Assembly (NCBI RefSeq): GCF_011947365.2
Contig: NZ_JAAVSH020000001.1
Span: 1,036,495-1,100,494, forward strand
Origin: an endosymbiont of Lamellibrachia barhami
GTDB taxonomy: Bacteria > Pseudomonadota > Gammaproteobacteria > Chromatiales > Chromatiaceae
Length of the DNA: 64,000 nt
Direction of reading: 5' to 3'
The position numbers were made by a program, and so were the translations under genes. Each line of letters begins with the position of its first letter. Position 1 is the first letter of the stretch. Shown piece by piece: positions 1-9,541 of the stretch. A model generated the notes under the pieces. The model was not told the DNA's origin and ran no database searches. It saw nothing but the letters and a program-made list of their open reading frames with translations.

Positions 1-372
1 GACAACCACTTCGACGTAGTGACCCTGCAGTATGCGACACGTCATCTGCGGGTCATCGATGTCTTCTTGGAGATTAACCGGGTCCTCAAACCCGGCGGAC
101 ACTTCTATCACTTCGACATGCTGCGGCCGTCCAACAAGTTAATCGAAGATGCCTATTGTCTCTATCTGAAAGGCTGTCTAACAGCGACCTCCTGGGTCAT
201 CCGCTCCGGACCCGACGCCGTGGCCTGCCGCGACTACTTCGTTGACGCCATCCGCCTCTTCTACTCCACTGACGAACTCTCTCGCCTGCTCTCGGAGCTG
301 GGCTTTTCCAATGTCATAGGCAGGCCGCTGCTCGGCGGCACCGTTGCCATGCACAAGGCATGCAAGGCATAG
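1..372 (+). CDS. UbiE/COQ5-like SAM methyltransferase, C-terminal part
   Basis: The reading frame is open from base 1, so the gene starts outside the window and only about 123 C-terminal residues are seen. They fit the second half of a class I SAM methyltransferase of the UbiE/COQ5 type: an acidic-aromatic strand (DNHFDVVTLQ), then VLKPGG, the strand 4/5 signature of the family, then a helical lid and a final GGTVAMHK, close to the GGVVALH end of UbiE. The family methylates quinone precursors, but the lid is shorter than in UbiE and the SAM-binding GxGxG loop is off-window, so the substrate is unknown. The internal GTG at 19 is not a real start. Confidence 0.75.
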   Translation, partial: DNHFDVVTLQYATRHLRVIDVFLEINRVLKPGGHFYHFDMLRPSNKLIEDAYCLYLKGCLTATSWVIRSGPDAVACRDYFVDAIRLFYSTDELSRLLSELGFSNVIGRPLLGGTVAMHKACKA

Positions 373-517
373 CGGAAGCACGAATCGCAAAAACAAATCG
401 CGCCGCGATCGAGCAGCCTATGTGCGGTCGGACTTTTGCGCACAGCTTTACCATTTGGGGTTAAACACAATGACGATTCACAACACACTGATCACCGCCA
501 CCGTAATAACCGTGGTA

Positions 518-568
518 CGTCCCCTATTATGCTCGTCCCCTATTATGCTCCGTCCCCTATTACCCTAT
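518..568. repeat. Three tandem copies of a CGTCCCCTATTA unit
   Basis: The 12-base unit CGTCCCCTATTA occurs three times in a row. The first two copies are each followed by TGCTC or TGCT, and the third runs into a CCCTATCCCC tail. Similar ATAGGGGAC motifs are, from memory, common next to REP-type and IS200-like elements in Proteobacteria, but no transposase gene lies here. It sits between the methyltransferase stop and the converging membrane-protein gene. The rest of 373-565 shows nothing recognisable. Confidence 0.6.
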
Positions 569-987
569 CCCCTCCAAAAACAACGGCTACTTACAAACAG
601 AGCAGTAGCGATGGAAAGTTCCACTACCGCTAAAGCGATGAGCATTGGATAATCACCTTGAGCCAATCTGGACAAGTAAGCACCAAGTGAAACCATAAGA
701 CCTAAAAAGACGAAAAATCGGGGCCGGTAAAACTGCCATAACATAGGCTGCTTCAACCCATTGATTCGCTCTAGATTCCTGTTACACACCTTGATGAACA
801 GGTATTTTGCCTTAATCCACCCGATCACCAATCCACTCAAAACAGCCAACATAACCCAAAGTTGACCAGCCCCGCTCCTACCCGCCTCAAGGAACAAGCC
901 AGTACTTTTAATCAGGAGAACCACAACACCAATATACCAAACCAGTGCGGCCAATCTTTTTAGGGTGAGAGAAGAAGTATTGAGCAT
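565..987 (-). CDS. Small integral membrane protein, function unknown
   Basis: About 140 residues with four hydrophobic stretches: roughly residues 10-30 (LAALVWYIGVVVLLI), 45-65 (LWVMLAVLSGLVIGW), 85-105 after the YRPRFF loop, and 115-135 near the C-terminus. The frame can be extended to 1089, but the extra 34 residues look non-protein-like, so the ATG at 987 is preferred; no strong ribosome site decides it. I do not recognise the family. The gene is leftward like the lipoprotein gene upstream of it, with about 200 bases between them and no clear shared promoter. A basic linker (KAKYLFIKVCNRNLERINGLK) separates helices 2 and 3. Confidence 0.5.
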   Translation of the reverse strand: MLNTSSLTLKRLAALVWYIGVVVLLIKSTGLFLEAGRSGAGQLWVMLAVLSGLVIGWIKAKYLFIKVCNRNLERINGLKQPMLWQFYRPRFFVFLGLMVSLGAYLSRLAQGDYPMLIALAVVELSIATALFVSSRCFWRG

Positions 988-1194
988 TATATTAACGGAA
1001 GTTTGAAGTATAGATTTGGGAAAGCCCGTTGGCCTTCGCACCAAGCCTTGTTGGCTGCCCACCATGAACACTTCCGAGCAAAACAGCAAAATTAATTCCT
1101 ACCGCTGGCATCGTAAGCAATGGTAGGTCCACCAGTTACCCTAACCGCCCCATGCAGACTTGGGCATGCGATAGATCGGACTGGAGAAATCGCT

Positions 1195-1929
1195 CTAAAC
1201 CCGCATCCCCCAGACGCCCACGCCTGTCAGAAATATGACAATAAAAAATCCAACGGAAGCCGTAAGCGGTATCTCTTTGATGAAATTCAATTGAGTTTCA
1301 CTCGCCTGTTTCGATTGCTCCTCTTCCTTGGACGCAGATTGCACATAATACGAGCCCATATCAACATCGGGATAACCGCTCTGACCCGTCACGCTGCTCC
1401 GACCCCGCGTACGCTTTTTGCTTGTACTTCCTTCAAAATCCAGATAGAGACTGTTCTCATATGACGCTATTTTTTCGATCATGGGTTTCTTCTGTACGTA
1501 GACACCATTGCCTATGGACGGAGAATTGACACTCTGAATCCCGAACTCCGGCACAATGTCGGGAAAAAGTGACGCGGGTGCAGCGTCAAAAAGCGATTCC
1601 GGCGCCATATCATAAAGGGAGTGGATAACAGGAAAGATATGTTCAAGTACCATCTCCTCCCTTGCCCATTCAGGATTGATCAAGTCCACTATCAGGGTTG
1701 AGGTGTAGAGGCTACGCCAGCTTGACCACCATAACTGCCAGCTATCCAGCATTTGTAAATCCCGTTGGCCAGACCCACCCTTAACCAATGATTCAGATAT
1801 TTCCGACAGCATGACCGACTCTTCGACCACGGGCTTCTGAATGTCAATTTGTTCCTGAAGGTGCTCGTTACACCCCACCATGTAAAGCGGTAGAAAAAAA
1901 ACCAGAAGGAAAGTCGAAACGATTTTCAT
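1195..1929 (-). CDS. Putative lipoprotein with C-terminal membrane anchor
   Basis: 244 residues. The N-terminus is a lipoprotein signal: MKIVSTF, a hydrophobic core and a lipobox ending in VGC at residue 20. The middle is polar with no recognised domain. A Lys/Arg-rich stretch (SKKRTRGRSS) precedes a C-terminal hydrophobic segment (about 222-242, SVGFFIVIFLTGVGVWGM), so the protein may be tethered at both ends or cross the inner membrane. The context is suggestive: this gene takes the place downstream of miaA where most gammaproteobacteria have hfq, but about 200 AT-rich bases separate it from miaA. No function can be assigned. Confidence 0.6.
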   Translation of the reverse strand: MKIVSTFLLVFFLPLYMVGCNEHLQEQIDIQKPVVEESVMLSEISESLVKGGSGQRDLQMLDSWQLWWSSWRSLYTSTLIVDLINPEWAREEMVLEHIFPVIHSLYDMAPESLFDAAPASLFPDIVPEFGIQSVNSPSIGNGVYVQKKPMIEKIASYENSLYLDFEGSTSKKRTRGRSSVTGQSGYPDVDMGSYYVQSASKEEEQSKQASETQLNFIKEIPLTASVGFFIVIFLTGVGVWGMRV

Positions 1930-1995
1930 AACACGGACACCTTATCGCAGCTGCACTATCGCGCTGCACTGCTCGTAAACACCGTGTTGATCTTA

Positions 1996-2012
1996 GAGCA
2001 AGGTGATTGCTC
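1996..2012. promoter_or_regulatory. Short palindrome upstream of the lipoprotein gene
   Basis: GAGCAA-GGTGA-TTGCTC is an inverted repeat with 6-base arms, centred about 75 bases upstream of the lipoprotein start at 1929. It could be an operator or a small RNA hairpin. There is no T-run on either side, so it is unlikely to be a terminator for miaA. Confidence 0.3.
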
Positions 2013-2136
2013 CGTATCTTTATAATCAGGTCTTTTAACAACTTCTCACAATGCCGAAAAAAAACTTCACATTCATGCCATGCTTGTTAACAATCGGTCC
2101 GTTATTTATGGAGGATGTTAATAATTGTTAACAAAA

Positions 2137-3084
2137 TCATTGAGTCATCAGTTGGACAATCAGTTGATACGCCTCTTCAAATACATCGTCGCCCTCTTCA
2201 TCCAGCCAATGATTTTCCTTATCGGCATTCAGCCAGGTGAACTGCCTCTTGGCCAGTTGCCGGGTGGCGATAATGCCTCTTTCAATCATCTCTTCCCGAT
2301 TGTATTCACCTAACAGATATTTCAACATCTGCCGATAACCGACAGCCCGCATGGATGGCAGATCCGGACTCAGATCCCCCCGAAGTTGCAAAGCCTGTAC
2401 CTCTTCATCAAAACCTGAAGCCAACATTTGATGGAAACGCTTTTCGATACGTTGGTGCAGAATTTTTCGATCTTTTGGTGAACGGACGAGTTTAAGTAGC
2501 CGATAGGGCAAAGAGGCTCCACTACCACTTTGTTGCAACTGAGTCATGGAACGACCGGTAATCTCGATCACTTCGAGGGCACGAAGAATACGCTGTGCGT
2601 CATTGGGGTGGATGCGTTCAGCGGCAACTGGGTCGAGCTCCGCCAGGCGTTGATGTAACAACTCCAATCCAAGATACTGCTGTTCCATCTCAAGCCGCTT
2701 TCGAATGGCGGGGTCGGCTTCCGGCAAATCTGAAAGTCCCTTCTCCAGTGCTCGAAAATAGAGCATGGTGCCACCTACCAGCAGAGGCACTTTTCCCGCA
2801 GCGGTGATCTCCGCCATCGCATCCAGGGCATCCTCCCGAAACGCAGCCGCAGAGTAAACATCGGCCGGATCCCGAATATCGATCAGACGATGCGGCGCCT
2901 TTGCAAGCACCTCGGGTTCCGGCTTGGCAGTTCCGATATCCATCCCCCGGTAAACCAGCGCCGAGTCGACGCTGATGATCTCCATCGGCAGTCTCTGCAC
3001 AAGTCCCACTGCCAGCTCCGTCTTGCCGGATGCGGTGGGTCCCATCAGAAAAACAGCAGGGGGTAGTTTCTGTTCCGCCATCAA
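2137..3084 (-). CDS. miaA: tRNA dimethylallyltransferase MiaA
   Basis: 315 residues, the normal length. MiaA transfers the dimethylallyl group of DMAPP to N6 of A37 in tRNAs reading UNN codons, the first step to ms2i6A. The P-loop GPTASGKT lies at residues 15-22, followed by the family signature around [18 protein letters not shown], and [17 protein letters not shown] covers the tRNA-binding region. The start overlaps the mutL stop by four bases, so the two are translationally coupled. It is the last gene of the nnr-tsaE-amidase-mutL-miaA operon. In E. coli, hfq follows; here it does not. Confidence 0.97.
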   Translation of the reverse strand: MMAEQKLPPAVFLMGPTASGKTELAVGLVQRLPMEIISVDSALVYRGMDIGTAKPEPEVLAKAPHRLIDIRDPADVYSAAAFREDALDAMAEITAAGKVPLLVGGTMLYFRALEKGLSDLPEADPAIRKRLEMEQQYLGLELLHQRLAELDPVAAERIHPNDAQRILRALEVIEITGRSMTQLQQSGSGASLPYRLLKLVRSPKDRKILHQRIEKRFHQMLASGFDEEVQALQLRGDLSPDLPSMRAVGYRQMLKYLLGEYNREEMIERGIIATRQLAKRQFTWLNADKENHWLDEEGDDVFEEAYQLIVQLMTQ

Positions 3085-4901
3085 CGACCCCGTAGAAACA
3101 GCTTATCCAATTCCGTCATGGAGAGCTGAACCCAAGTCGGACGGCCATGGTTACACTGGTCTGCACGTTCGGTACGTTCCATGTCCCGCAGCAGTGCGTT
3201 CATCTCATCCAGAGTGAGACGGCGGTTTGCCCGCACTGAACCGTGACACGCCATGGTGGCAAGCACCTTGTCGATCTCCTCTTTGATTCGGCTGCTCTCA
3301 CCGAACTCCGCCAGATCGGAAAGCACATCACGTAACAAACGCTCGGCATCCGCTCCCTGCAGGATTGCCGGGATAGCCCGTACTGCCAGGGCATCTGCGC
3401 CAAATCGTGAGACCTCAAGGCCAACACTCTCCAATATCGATGACTGATCCTCCGCTAGATCTGCCTCACGGCTACTCACCCGCACCGTCACCGGCACCAG
3501 CAGCGGTTGCCGGGTAATGCCCACATCGTTGTAAGTCTGTTTGAAACGCTCATAGGTGATGCGTTCATGGGCGGCATGCATGTCGACCAGTACCAACCCA
3601 TCATGATTTTGCGCCAGAACATAGACTCCTTGCAGCTGCCCAAGCGCATAGCCCAGTGGTGGCAGGGTTTCATCCTCACTCTGTGGTAGTGGTGCTGCAG
3701 AAGGTTTCTGCGCCTGAAAAGCCGCACGATAGGATGAAGGACGTTCGGCAACCCGCCAATCCATGGAGTGCTGCGCGCCGGTAGACGCTCCCGCAATCGG
3801 TTCATGCGGTTGGAGAGAGCCACTAGCGGAAGAATCAAGACTGCCTGTGAATGCACCCCCTGCCGGTGCAGCCACATCGGACTCATCCGCCGTTTGCGGG
3901 CGTGTCTCCGCCAGTGCGCTGTGCAGGCCACGGAAAAGAAAATCGTGTACCAACCGACCCTCTCTGAAACGCACCTCGTGTTTGGTGGGGTGGACGTTCA
4001 CATCGACCTTCCGGGGATCCAGCTCCAAAAACAGAAGATATGCGGGATGACGTCCATGATAGAGCACATCCTGATACGCTTGCCGCACCGCGTGGGTTAC
4101 CAGTCTGTCCCGCACCATCCGCTGATTGACGTAGAAAAACTGCATGTCTGCCTGGGAACGGGAGAAAGTGGGACGGGCCACCCAACCAAAAAATTTCAAA
4201 CCCACCGCCTCATGTTCCACATAAAGCGCATTCTCAAGAAAAACCGCTCCCAGCAGGTCGGCGATTCGACGCTCTCTGTCGATCTGCTGGGTGCAGGGAG
4301 GCAGGGAGAGAATCTGGCGACGATTATGCCGCAGCGAAAAACCCACATCGAAGCGGGCCAGAGCCAACCTTCTGACCAGCGTTTCGATATGGCCGAACTC
4401 CGTCTTTTCCGTACGCAGAAACTTGCGCCGGGCAGGCGTATTGAAAAAGAGATCGCGCACCTCAACCGTCGTGCCCTGAGGATGAGCGGCAGGCCGGAGG
4501 GTCATCTCTGTTTCACTGCCATCCCCACTGATCTCCCAGGCTGATTCACTCTCCTGATTTCGTGAGGTCATTTTCAAACGGGATATGGAGCTGATACTGG
4601 GCAGCGCTTCACCGCGGAATCCCATGCTCTGGATTGCTTCCAGATCTTCGAGACTACTGACTTTGCTGGTGGCATGGCGGGAGAGCGCCAGAGCCAGTTC
4701 ATTCTCGACGACCCCAACACCGTTATCGCGCACCCGCATCAATTTGACGCCGCCCTGCTCCACATCGATCTCAATGCGATTGGCGCCGGCATCGAGGCTG
4801 TTTTCAATCAACTCCTTGACCACCGAAGCCGGACGCTCCACCACCTCGCCGGCAGCGATCTGATTGACCAGTTGTGGGGGGAGTTGTTGAATGTTGTGCA
4901 T
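3081..4901 (-). CDS. mutL: DNA mismatch repair protein MutL
   Basis: 606 residues. MutL links MutS recognition of mismatches to strand incision and UvrD loading. The N-terminal GHKL ATPase is complete: the [12 protein letters not shown]-box near 31-41, DNGVGV, and GFRGEAL near 95-101. A Pro/Ser-rich linker (about 335-420) leads to the C-terminal dimerisation domain. That domain holds [12 protein letters not shown] near 437-449, ACHGSVR near 550 and CNHGRP near 580. These match the metal-binding endonuclease motifs of MutL proteins from mutH-less bacteria, except that Met replaces Gln in DQHA. It overlaps miaA downstream and lies 76 bases from the amidase gene. Confidence 0.97.
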   Translation of the reverse strand: MHNIQQLPPQLVNQIAAGEVVERPASVVKELIENSLDAGANRIEIDVEQGGVKLMRVRDNGVGVVENELALALSRHATSKVSSLEDLEAIQSMGFRGEALPSISSISRLKMTSRNQESESAWEISGDGSETEMTLRPAAHPQGTTVEVRDLFFNTPARRKFLRTEKTEFGHIETLVRRLALARFDVGFSLRHNRRQILSLPPCTQQIDRERRIADLLGAVFLENALYVEHEAVGLKFFGWVARPTFSRSQADMQFFYVNQRMVRDRLVTHAVRQAYQDVLYHGRHPAYLLFLELDPRKVDVNVHPTKHEVRFREGRLVHDFLFRGLHSALAETRPQTADESDVAAPAGGAFTGSLDSSASGSLQPHEPIAGASTGAQHSMDWRVAERPSSYRAAFQAQKPSAAPLPQSEDETLPPLGYALGQLQGVYVLAQNHDGLVLVDMHAAHERITYERFKQTYNDVGITRQPLLVPVTVRVSSREADLAEDQSSILESVGLEVSRFGADALAVRAIPAILQGADAERLLRDVLSDLAEFGESSRIKEEIDKVLATMACHGSVRANRRLTLDEMNALLRDMERTERADQCNHGRPTWVQLSMTELDKLFLRGR

Positions 4902-4977
4902 AGACAGGAGATCGCCGTCAGTAAGACCGACGACTATTGTGCCACCACCCGCTCGAGTAAGCAGCTATCAGGAAGAA

Positions 4978-6300
4978 TCAACCGCCGGGGATCTGCAGCA
5001 CCTGACCGATGCGAATGGTGTCGTTCTTGAGTTCGTTGGTTCTACGCAGGCGATTGAGGCTGATAGCGTATTGCCTTGCGATTGCGATCAATGTCTCGCC
5101 ACGAGAAATTGTATGGCGGCGGGGAGCTTCCCGCTCCTGTTTCGCTGCCAACCAGGTGCCGGGGGGCGGCTGATAGTTAAAATAGTCAGAAATACCTGCC
5201 AGCAAGGCTTTGGCTACCTTTCTCTGGTGGGCCGGATCTTTCAGACGACGCTCTTCATCAGGATTGGAGATAAATGCGGTCTCCACCAGCATTGAGGGAA
5301 TATCCGGAGACTTCAGCACCATGAACCCAGCTTGTTGCACACGCTTTTTATGCGTCTTGCCCAGTTTTTTCAGCTGGCGAAAGACTCTATCCGCTGCGGT
5401 GGAACTCGCCTGCTGGGTACCGGTCTGCGAGAGATCGAGCAGGACCGTGAACAAATCCTCGCCCTTTCCCTTGCCCTCAAATAAAACGCCGCCAACGAGG
5501 TCTGCACTGTTTTCCCGCTCCGCCAGCCATTTAGCCGCCTCGTTGGAGGCCCCTCTGCGGGAGAGGGTGTAGACAGATGATCCTCTTACTCTTGAATCCT
5601 TAAAGGCGTCTGCATGGATTGAAATGAACAGATCTGCATGGTGCTTACGCGCCTTCGCCATCCGTTTGCGCAAACCGAGATAGTAGTCACCGTCTCTGAT
5701 CAGCACCCCGCGCATGCCCGGCTTCCGATTAATCATTTTTACCAGTTTGCGAGCGATCGCCAGCACCACGTCTTTCTCATAGGTACCGTGTTTCCCCCTG
5801 GCACCGGGATCTTCTCCACCGTGACCGGGATCGACCGCAACCACCACGTCTCTGTTCCCCGGCTTCTTTGCCGTTTTCACCGGGCCGGAGCGGCGCTTGC
5901 TGCTCTCCTTTTTGTCGTAGAGATCGACAACCAGCCGGTAACCATACTGGCGATTTGGCTCAAGCAGAAAACTTTTTTCCTTGACCGCCATGTTGAGGTC
6001 GAAAACCACTCGCACATCGCGCTTGTTGCGTTCCGCACTGCGCAGCCGGTTGATGAACCTGTTGTTGGATTCAGGCTGAGGCAGTTTTGTGGAGAGCCGG
6101 GTATTTTTAAGATCCAGAACAAGCCGGTGCGGTTTGTCGAGGGTGAAGATATTGTGTTTGACCAGGGAATCGGTATCGAAAACCAGTCGAACGTGATCGG
6201 GCGCAGACCAGATGCGCAGGTTGCGAACATCAGACTGTCCCGCATAGAGCGGCAGGCTCCAGAAGAGGGCTAGAATCAGAATTGTGATAATTTTTTGCAT
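4978..6300 (-). CDS. N-acetylmuramoyl-L-alanine amidase (AmiB/AmiC type)
   Basis: About 440 residues from the ATG at 6300, which begins a clear signal peptide (MQKIITILILALFWSLPLYA); the frame extends 20 codons upstream but this would bury the signal. The order is AMIN domain (about 25-130), Amidase_3 domain (about 150-375) with the zinc motifs VDPGHGGEDPGA, a following glutamate and SIHADAF, the catalytic ETAFISNPDEE block, and a C-terminal LysM repeat from about 395 that binds peptidoglycan. It cleaves septal murein between MurNAc and L-Ala during daughter-cell separation, usually after EnvC/NlpD activation. A LysM tail is typical of AmiB. Genes on either side are its conserved operon partners. 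Confidence 0.93.
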   Translation of the reverse strand: MQKIITILILALFWSLPLYAGQSDVRNLRIWSAPDHVRLVFDTDSLVKHNIFTLDKPHRLVLDLKNTRLSTKLPQPESNNRFINRLRSAERNKRDVRVVFDLNMAVKEKSFLLEPNRQYGYRLVVDLYDKKESSKRRSGPVKTAKKPGNRDVVVAVDPGHGGEDPGARGKHGTYEKDVVLAIARKLVKMINRKPGMRGVLIRDGDYYLGLRKRMAKARKHHADLFISIHADAFKDSRVRGSSVYTLSRRGASNEAAKWLAERENSADLVGGVLFEGKGKGEDLFTVLLDLSQTGTQQASSTAADRVFRQLKKLGKTHKKRVQQAGFMVLKSPDIPSMLVETAFISNPDEERRLKDPAHQRKVAKALLAGISDYFNYQPPPGTWLAAKQEREAPRRHTISRGETLIAIARQYAISLNRLRRTNELKNDTIRIGQVLQIPGG

Positions 6301-6410
6301 GTTCCCGATGACCCTGTTAGGCCTATGATTAAAAATAGCACGGACTTCCATTTTTTCCAACCTTTTCGGCCAGATAGCCTGACTTCCTCGCTATAAGTTC
6401 AATGTTCCCA

Positions 6411-6866
6411 TTAAACCCTTTGTAAATCCTTGATAAGTTGCTTTCCTTTCTCAGAGTTGGACGAGAGCTTGAGCACTCTGCCCGTTTCCTGATATTCAAG
6501 TCTGATCCGCAGGTCAGCCGGAGGCAATACACCTTTACCCCGATCTGGCCACTCCACCAGCAGTATAGCCTTCTCATCCATCAGATCCTGGATGCCGAGA
6601 TACTCCAGCTCCTCCGGGTCTGCCAGCCGGTAGAGATCGAAATGGTAACACGCCGCCCCCTCCAGTTCGTAGGGTTCAAGCAGTGTGTAGGTGGGACTCT
6701 TTACCGCACCCTGGTGACCCAATGCGCGGATAAAACCTCGTGCAAGGGTTGTTTTTCCCGTGCCCAGGTTCCCTTCCAGATAGACGGTTAGCGGCGGTTT
6801 ACAACGCTTGGCAAGACGGGCGCCGAAGGATTCCTGCTCCGCCTCGTTATGCAGTTCAAGCCTCAT
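6411..6866 (-). CDS. tsaE: tRNA threonylcarbamoyladenosine biosynthesis protein TsaE
   Basis: 151 residues from the ATG at 6866; the longer open frame upstream is the nnr gene in another frame. TsaE is the ATPase that resets the TsaB-TsaD complex in the synthesis of t6A37. The Walker A motif GNLGTGKTT is near residues 31-39, KSPTYTLLEPYE follows, and FDLYRLADPEELEYLG and LLVEWPDRG are hallmarks of the family. The start overlaps the nnr stop by 11 bases, so coupling is likely. The amidase gene follows after 110 bases. Confidence 0.95.
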   Translation of the reverse strand: MRLELHNEAEQESFGARLAKRCKPPLTVYLEGNLGTGKTTLARGFIRALGHQGAVKSPTYTLLEPYELEGAACYHFDLYRLADPEELEYLGIQDLMDEKAILLVEWPDRGKGVLPPADLRIRLEYQETGRVLKLSSNSEKGKQLIKDLQRV

Positions 6867-8373
6867 AACTGTCACACTCCAAATTGAGCAACGGCCGCAG
6901 CTCCGACAAAAGATCGCCAGCCAACATACCCCGTTCGCCCTGCACGGCAGCTCTGTCGCCAGCTGCAGCGTGTAGCGAGACGCCCAGTTCAGCAGCCAAT
7001 CCGGGGGCAAAACCCTGCACCAGCAATGCAGCGATAATACCTGTGAGTATGTCACCGCTACCACCGGTCGCCATGCCTGGATTGCCGTCACTGCAGAGTG
7101 CCGGCGGACGGCTGCTGCCGTCAGTAATCAATGTCCCGGCACCCTTGAGTACCTGGGCGCCGCCAAATCTCTCCTGCAGCGACTTCAATGCCTCAAACCG
7201 GTTTGCCTGAATTTGGCTGGTTTTTTCTCCCAGCAGTCGCCCCGCCTCACCAGGATGAGGCGTCAATATCCAATCTGATCTTTTTATCGGCTCCTGCGCC
7301 AATAGATTGAGGGCATCTGCATCCACCACCAGAGGCAGACCGGAGGCAAGCGCCTGTTGATAGAGCGATCTGCCCCACTCTCCACGCCCCAGCCCCGGCC
7401 CCAAGGCAATGGCATCCGCCCTTTCGATCAGCGGCGCAAGAGATACACCTTTCGTCACGGCGTGACACATCAGCTCGGGACGGCCGATATTGAGCAGTGG
7501 TGCATTGTCGGGATGGGTCGCCACGGATACCAAACCAGCGCCAGTGCGTGCAGCTGCTTCCGCTGCAAGGCGGATCGCACCAGAGAAACCCCGGTCGCCC
7601 CCAATGAGCAGCAGGTGGCCAAAATCCCCTTTGTGGGCGGTACGTCTTCTGGGCGCCAGCAGTTGAGACTGCTTTTTCCAATCGATACGGCGGGCTGACA
7701 GAATCTGCCTGCCGTAGATTCGGGCGGGCAACTCCAGAGCATCAAAATGGATACGCCCACAATAGTCCGGTCCTGCGCCGGTAAACATCCCCTGTTTCAG
7801 TCCAATAAAGCTAAGGGTTGCATCCGCTCGAACGGCAATCCCCATGACCTGGCCTGTATCTGAATTGAGGCCGGAGGGGATATCCACAGCAAGGACCGGA
7901 GCCTGATGATGGTTGATCGACTCGATCGTTTCGGCCCAGGCACCCGTCACATCTCTCTCCAGGCCAGTGCCCAACAGGGCATCGATAATGAGGTCAGTCT
8001 TACGCGGCAGGCCGGGAAACGGGGCTGTCTCACCACCAACCTCTTCCCACTTCTGCGCCATTGTCAGCGCATCACCACGGATACGTGCTGAATCACCAAG
8101 TTGCAGCAACAACACCTCCAGTCCAGCTTGCCTCGCCAGGCGCGCCACCACAAATCCATCGCCACCATTGTTGCCCGACCCACATACAACGGTGATGTGG
8201 CGGGCCGCGGGCCAGCTTGCCTGCAGCAGCTGGAAGATGCGGGAACCCGCACGTTCCATCAGATCGGCACCGGGAATCTCATATTCTTCGATCGCGATGC
8301 GGTCGAACGCCCGCACCTGATCGGCGCGATAGAGGGCGTAGGGCAGCGATTCCGTGTAGGGCATGACTCGCAT
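6856..8373 (-). CDS. nnr: Bifunctional NAD(P)HX epimerase / dehydratase
   Basis: 505 residues, the usual fused form (old name YjeF). The N-terminal half (about 1-215) is the epimerase, with GSGNNGGDGFV near 65 and DIPSGLNSDTG near 165. The C-terminal half (about 225-495) is the ADP-dependent dehydratase, with TPHPGEAGRLLG and the GNPGMATGGSGDILTG nucleotide site. Together they repair hydrated NADH and NADPH. The start may be the first ATG or the one three codons later; both lie close to the 90-base divergent region shared with queG, as in E. coli. Confidence 0.96.
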   Translation of the reverse strand: MRVMPYTESLPYALYRADQVRAFDRIAIEEYEIPGADLMERAGSRIFQLLQASWPAARHITVVCGSGNNGGDGFVVARLARQAGLEVLLLQLGDSARIRGDALTMAQKWEEVGGETAPFPGLPRKTDLIIDALLGTGLERDVTGAWAETIESINHHQAPVLAVDIPSGLNSDTGQVMGIAVRADATLSFIGLKQGMFTGAGPDYCGRIHFDALELPARIYGRQILSARRIDWKKQSQLLAPRRRTAHKGDFGHLLLIGGDRGFSGAIRLAAEAAARTGAGLVSVATHPDNAPLLNIGRPELMCHAVTKGVSLAPLIERADAIALGPGLGRGEWGRSLYQQALASGLPLVVDADALNLLAQEPIKRSDWILTPHPGEAGRLLGEKTSQIQANRFEALKSLQERFGGAQVLKGAGTLITDGSSRPPALCSDGNPGMATGGSGDILTGIIAALLVQGFAPGLAAELGVSLHAAAGDRAAVQGERGMLAGDLLSELRPLLNLECDSYEA

Positions 8374-8464
8374 AAAAAATCGTCCTTTGGGATTAGCGAA
8401 AACCTTACCGCGAAGCCGCTCCCGGATACCAGTTTAATTGCGGATCGGGGTATAGTTCGGATTT

Positions 8465-9541
8465 ATGGATCAAGCGCTTATTCCCAATCACGAAGAACTC
8501 GCCGCAAACATCAAGATTTGGGGCGCAGAGCTGGGTTTCCAGCAGGTCGGCATCACCGACACTGAACTCCCCCTGGCGGAGGCACGATTCAACGATTGGC
8601 TGCAAAAGGGCTTTCACGGAGAGATGTCCTATATGGCCCGCCACGGCAACAAGCGCAGTCGTCCCGCAGAATTGGAAGCCGGCACCCGGCGGATAATCTC
8701 AGTACGTCTGGACTATCTGCCCGAACCCATGCGGAAGAGCCGGGAGATACTGGAATCTCCCACACAGGCATTCATCTCACGATATGCCTTGGGCCGGGAC
8801 TACCATAAGTTGATGCGTAAACGTCTGCAGCAACTGGCCCAAAAGATCAGCGGGGAAGTCGGTGATTTCGGCTACCGGGTCTATGTCGACTCCGCCCCGG
8901 TTTTGGAGAAACCGCTGGCGGAAAAAGCCGGTCTTGGCTGGATCGGCAAGCACAGCAATCTGATCAATCGCAAGGCCGGCTCCTGGTTCTTTCTTGGCGA
9001 GATCTATACCGACTTGCCGCTCCCTATCGACCAGCCTGCATCCAACCACTGCGGCAGTTGTCGCGCCTGTCTCGATATCTGTCCGACCCAGGCCATTGTC
9101 GAACCCTATGTCGTGGATGCCCGCCGTTGTATCTCCTATCTGACTATCGAACAACAGGGTGCAATCCCCGAATCGCTGAGAAGCAGCATCGGCAACCGCA
9201 TCTACGGCTGCGATGATTGTCAGCAGATCTGTCCCTGGAACCGTTTTGCAAAAATCGGACGTGAGCAGGACTTCGCCCCGCGCAACGGCCTCGACAGCGC
9301 CACCCTGACAGCGCTCTTCGAATGGGATGAAACGACCTTTCTGAAACGTACCGAGGGATCTGCAATACGCCGCATCGGCCACCAATCCTGGCTGCGCAAT
9401 ATTGCAGTGGCACTGGGCAATGCACCACCTTCAGAAAACATCGAGGCCGCGCTCAAGGTGCGCGAACATGACCCGGCAGAACTGGTGAGAGAGCATGTCC
9501 GCTGGGCTTTGGCCAGACAGCGCAGCAAATCACCGGGTTAA
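8465..9541 (+). CDS. queG: Epoxyqueuosine reductase QueG
   Basis: 358 residues. QueG reduces epoxyqueuosine in tRNA to queuosine, using cobalamin and two [4Fe-4S] clusters. The ferredoxin-like cysteines are in HCGSCRACLDICP (about 195-207) and GCDDCQQICPWNRF (about 248-261). The N-terminal cobalamin-binding half includes YSAPVLEKPLAEKAGLGWIG-type sequence (here VDSAPVLEKP and GLGWIGKH), and a HEAT-like C-terminal tail ends the protein. It diverges from nnr. Its last 12 bases overlap the convergent VanZ-like gene tail to tail. Confidence 0.96.
   Translation: MDQALIPNHEELAANIKIWGAELGFQQVGITDTELPLAEARFNDWLQKGFHGEMSYMARHGNKRSRPAELEAGTRRIISVRLDYLPEPMRKSREILESPTQAFISRYALGRDYHKLMRKRLQQLAQKISGEVGDFGYRVYVDSAPVLEKPLAEKAGLGWIGKHSNLINRKAGSWFFLGEIYTDLPLPIDQPASNHCGSCRACLDICPTQAIVEPYVVDARRCISYLTIEQQGAIPESLRSSIGNRIYGCDDCQQICPWNRFAKIGREQDFAPRNGLDSATLTALFEWDETTFLKRTEGSAIRRIGHQSWLRNIAVALGNAPPSENIEAALKVREHDPAELVREHVRWALARQRSKSPG

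Noticed and set aside
3768..4544. 258-codon open frame on the plus strand inside mutL
   Set aside because: Antisense shadow of a complete mutL; no ribosome site and no domain sequence.
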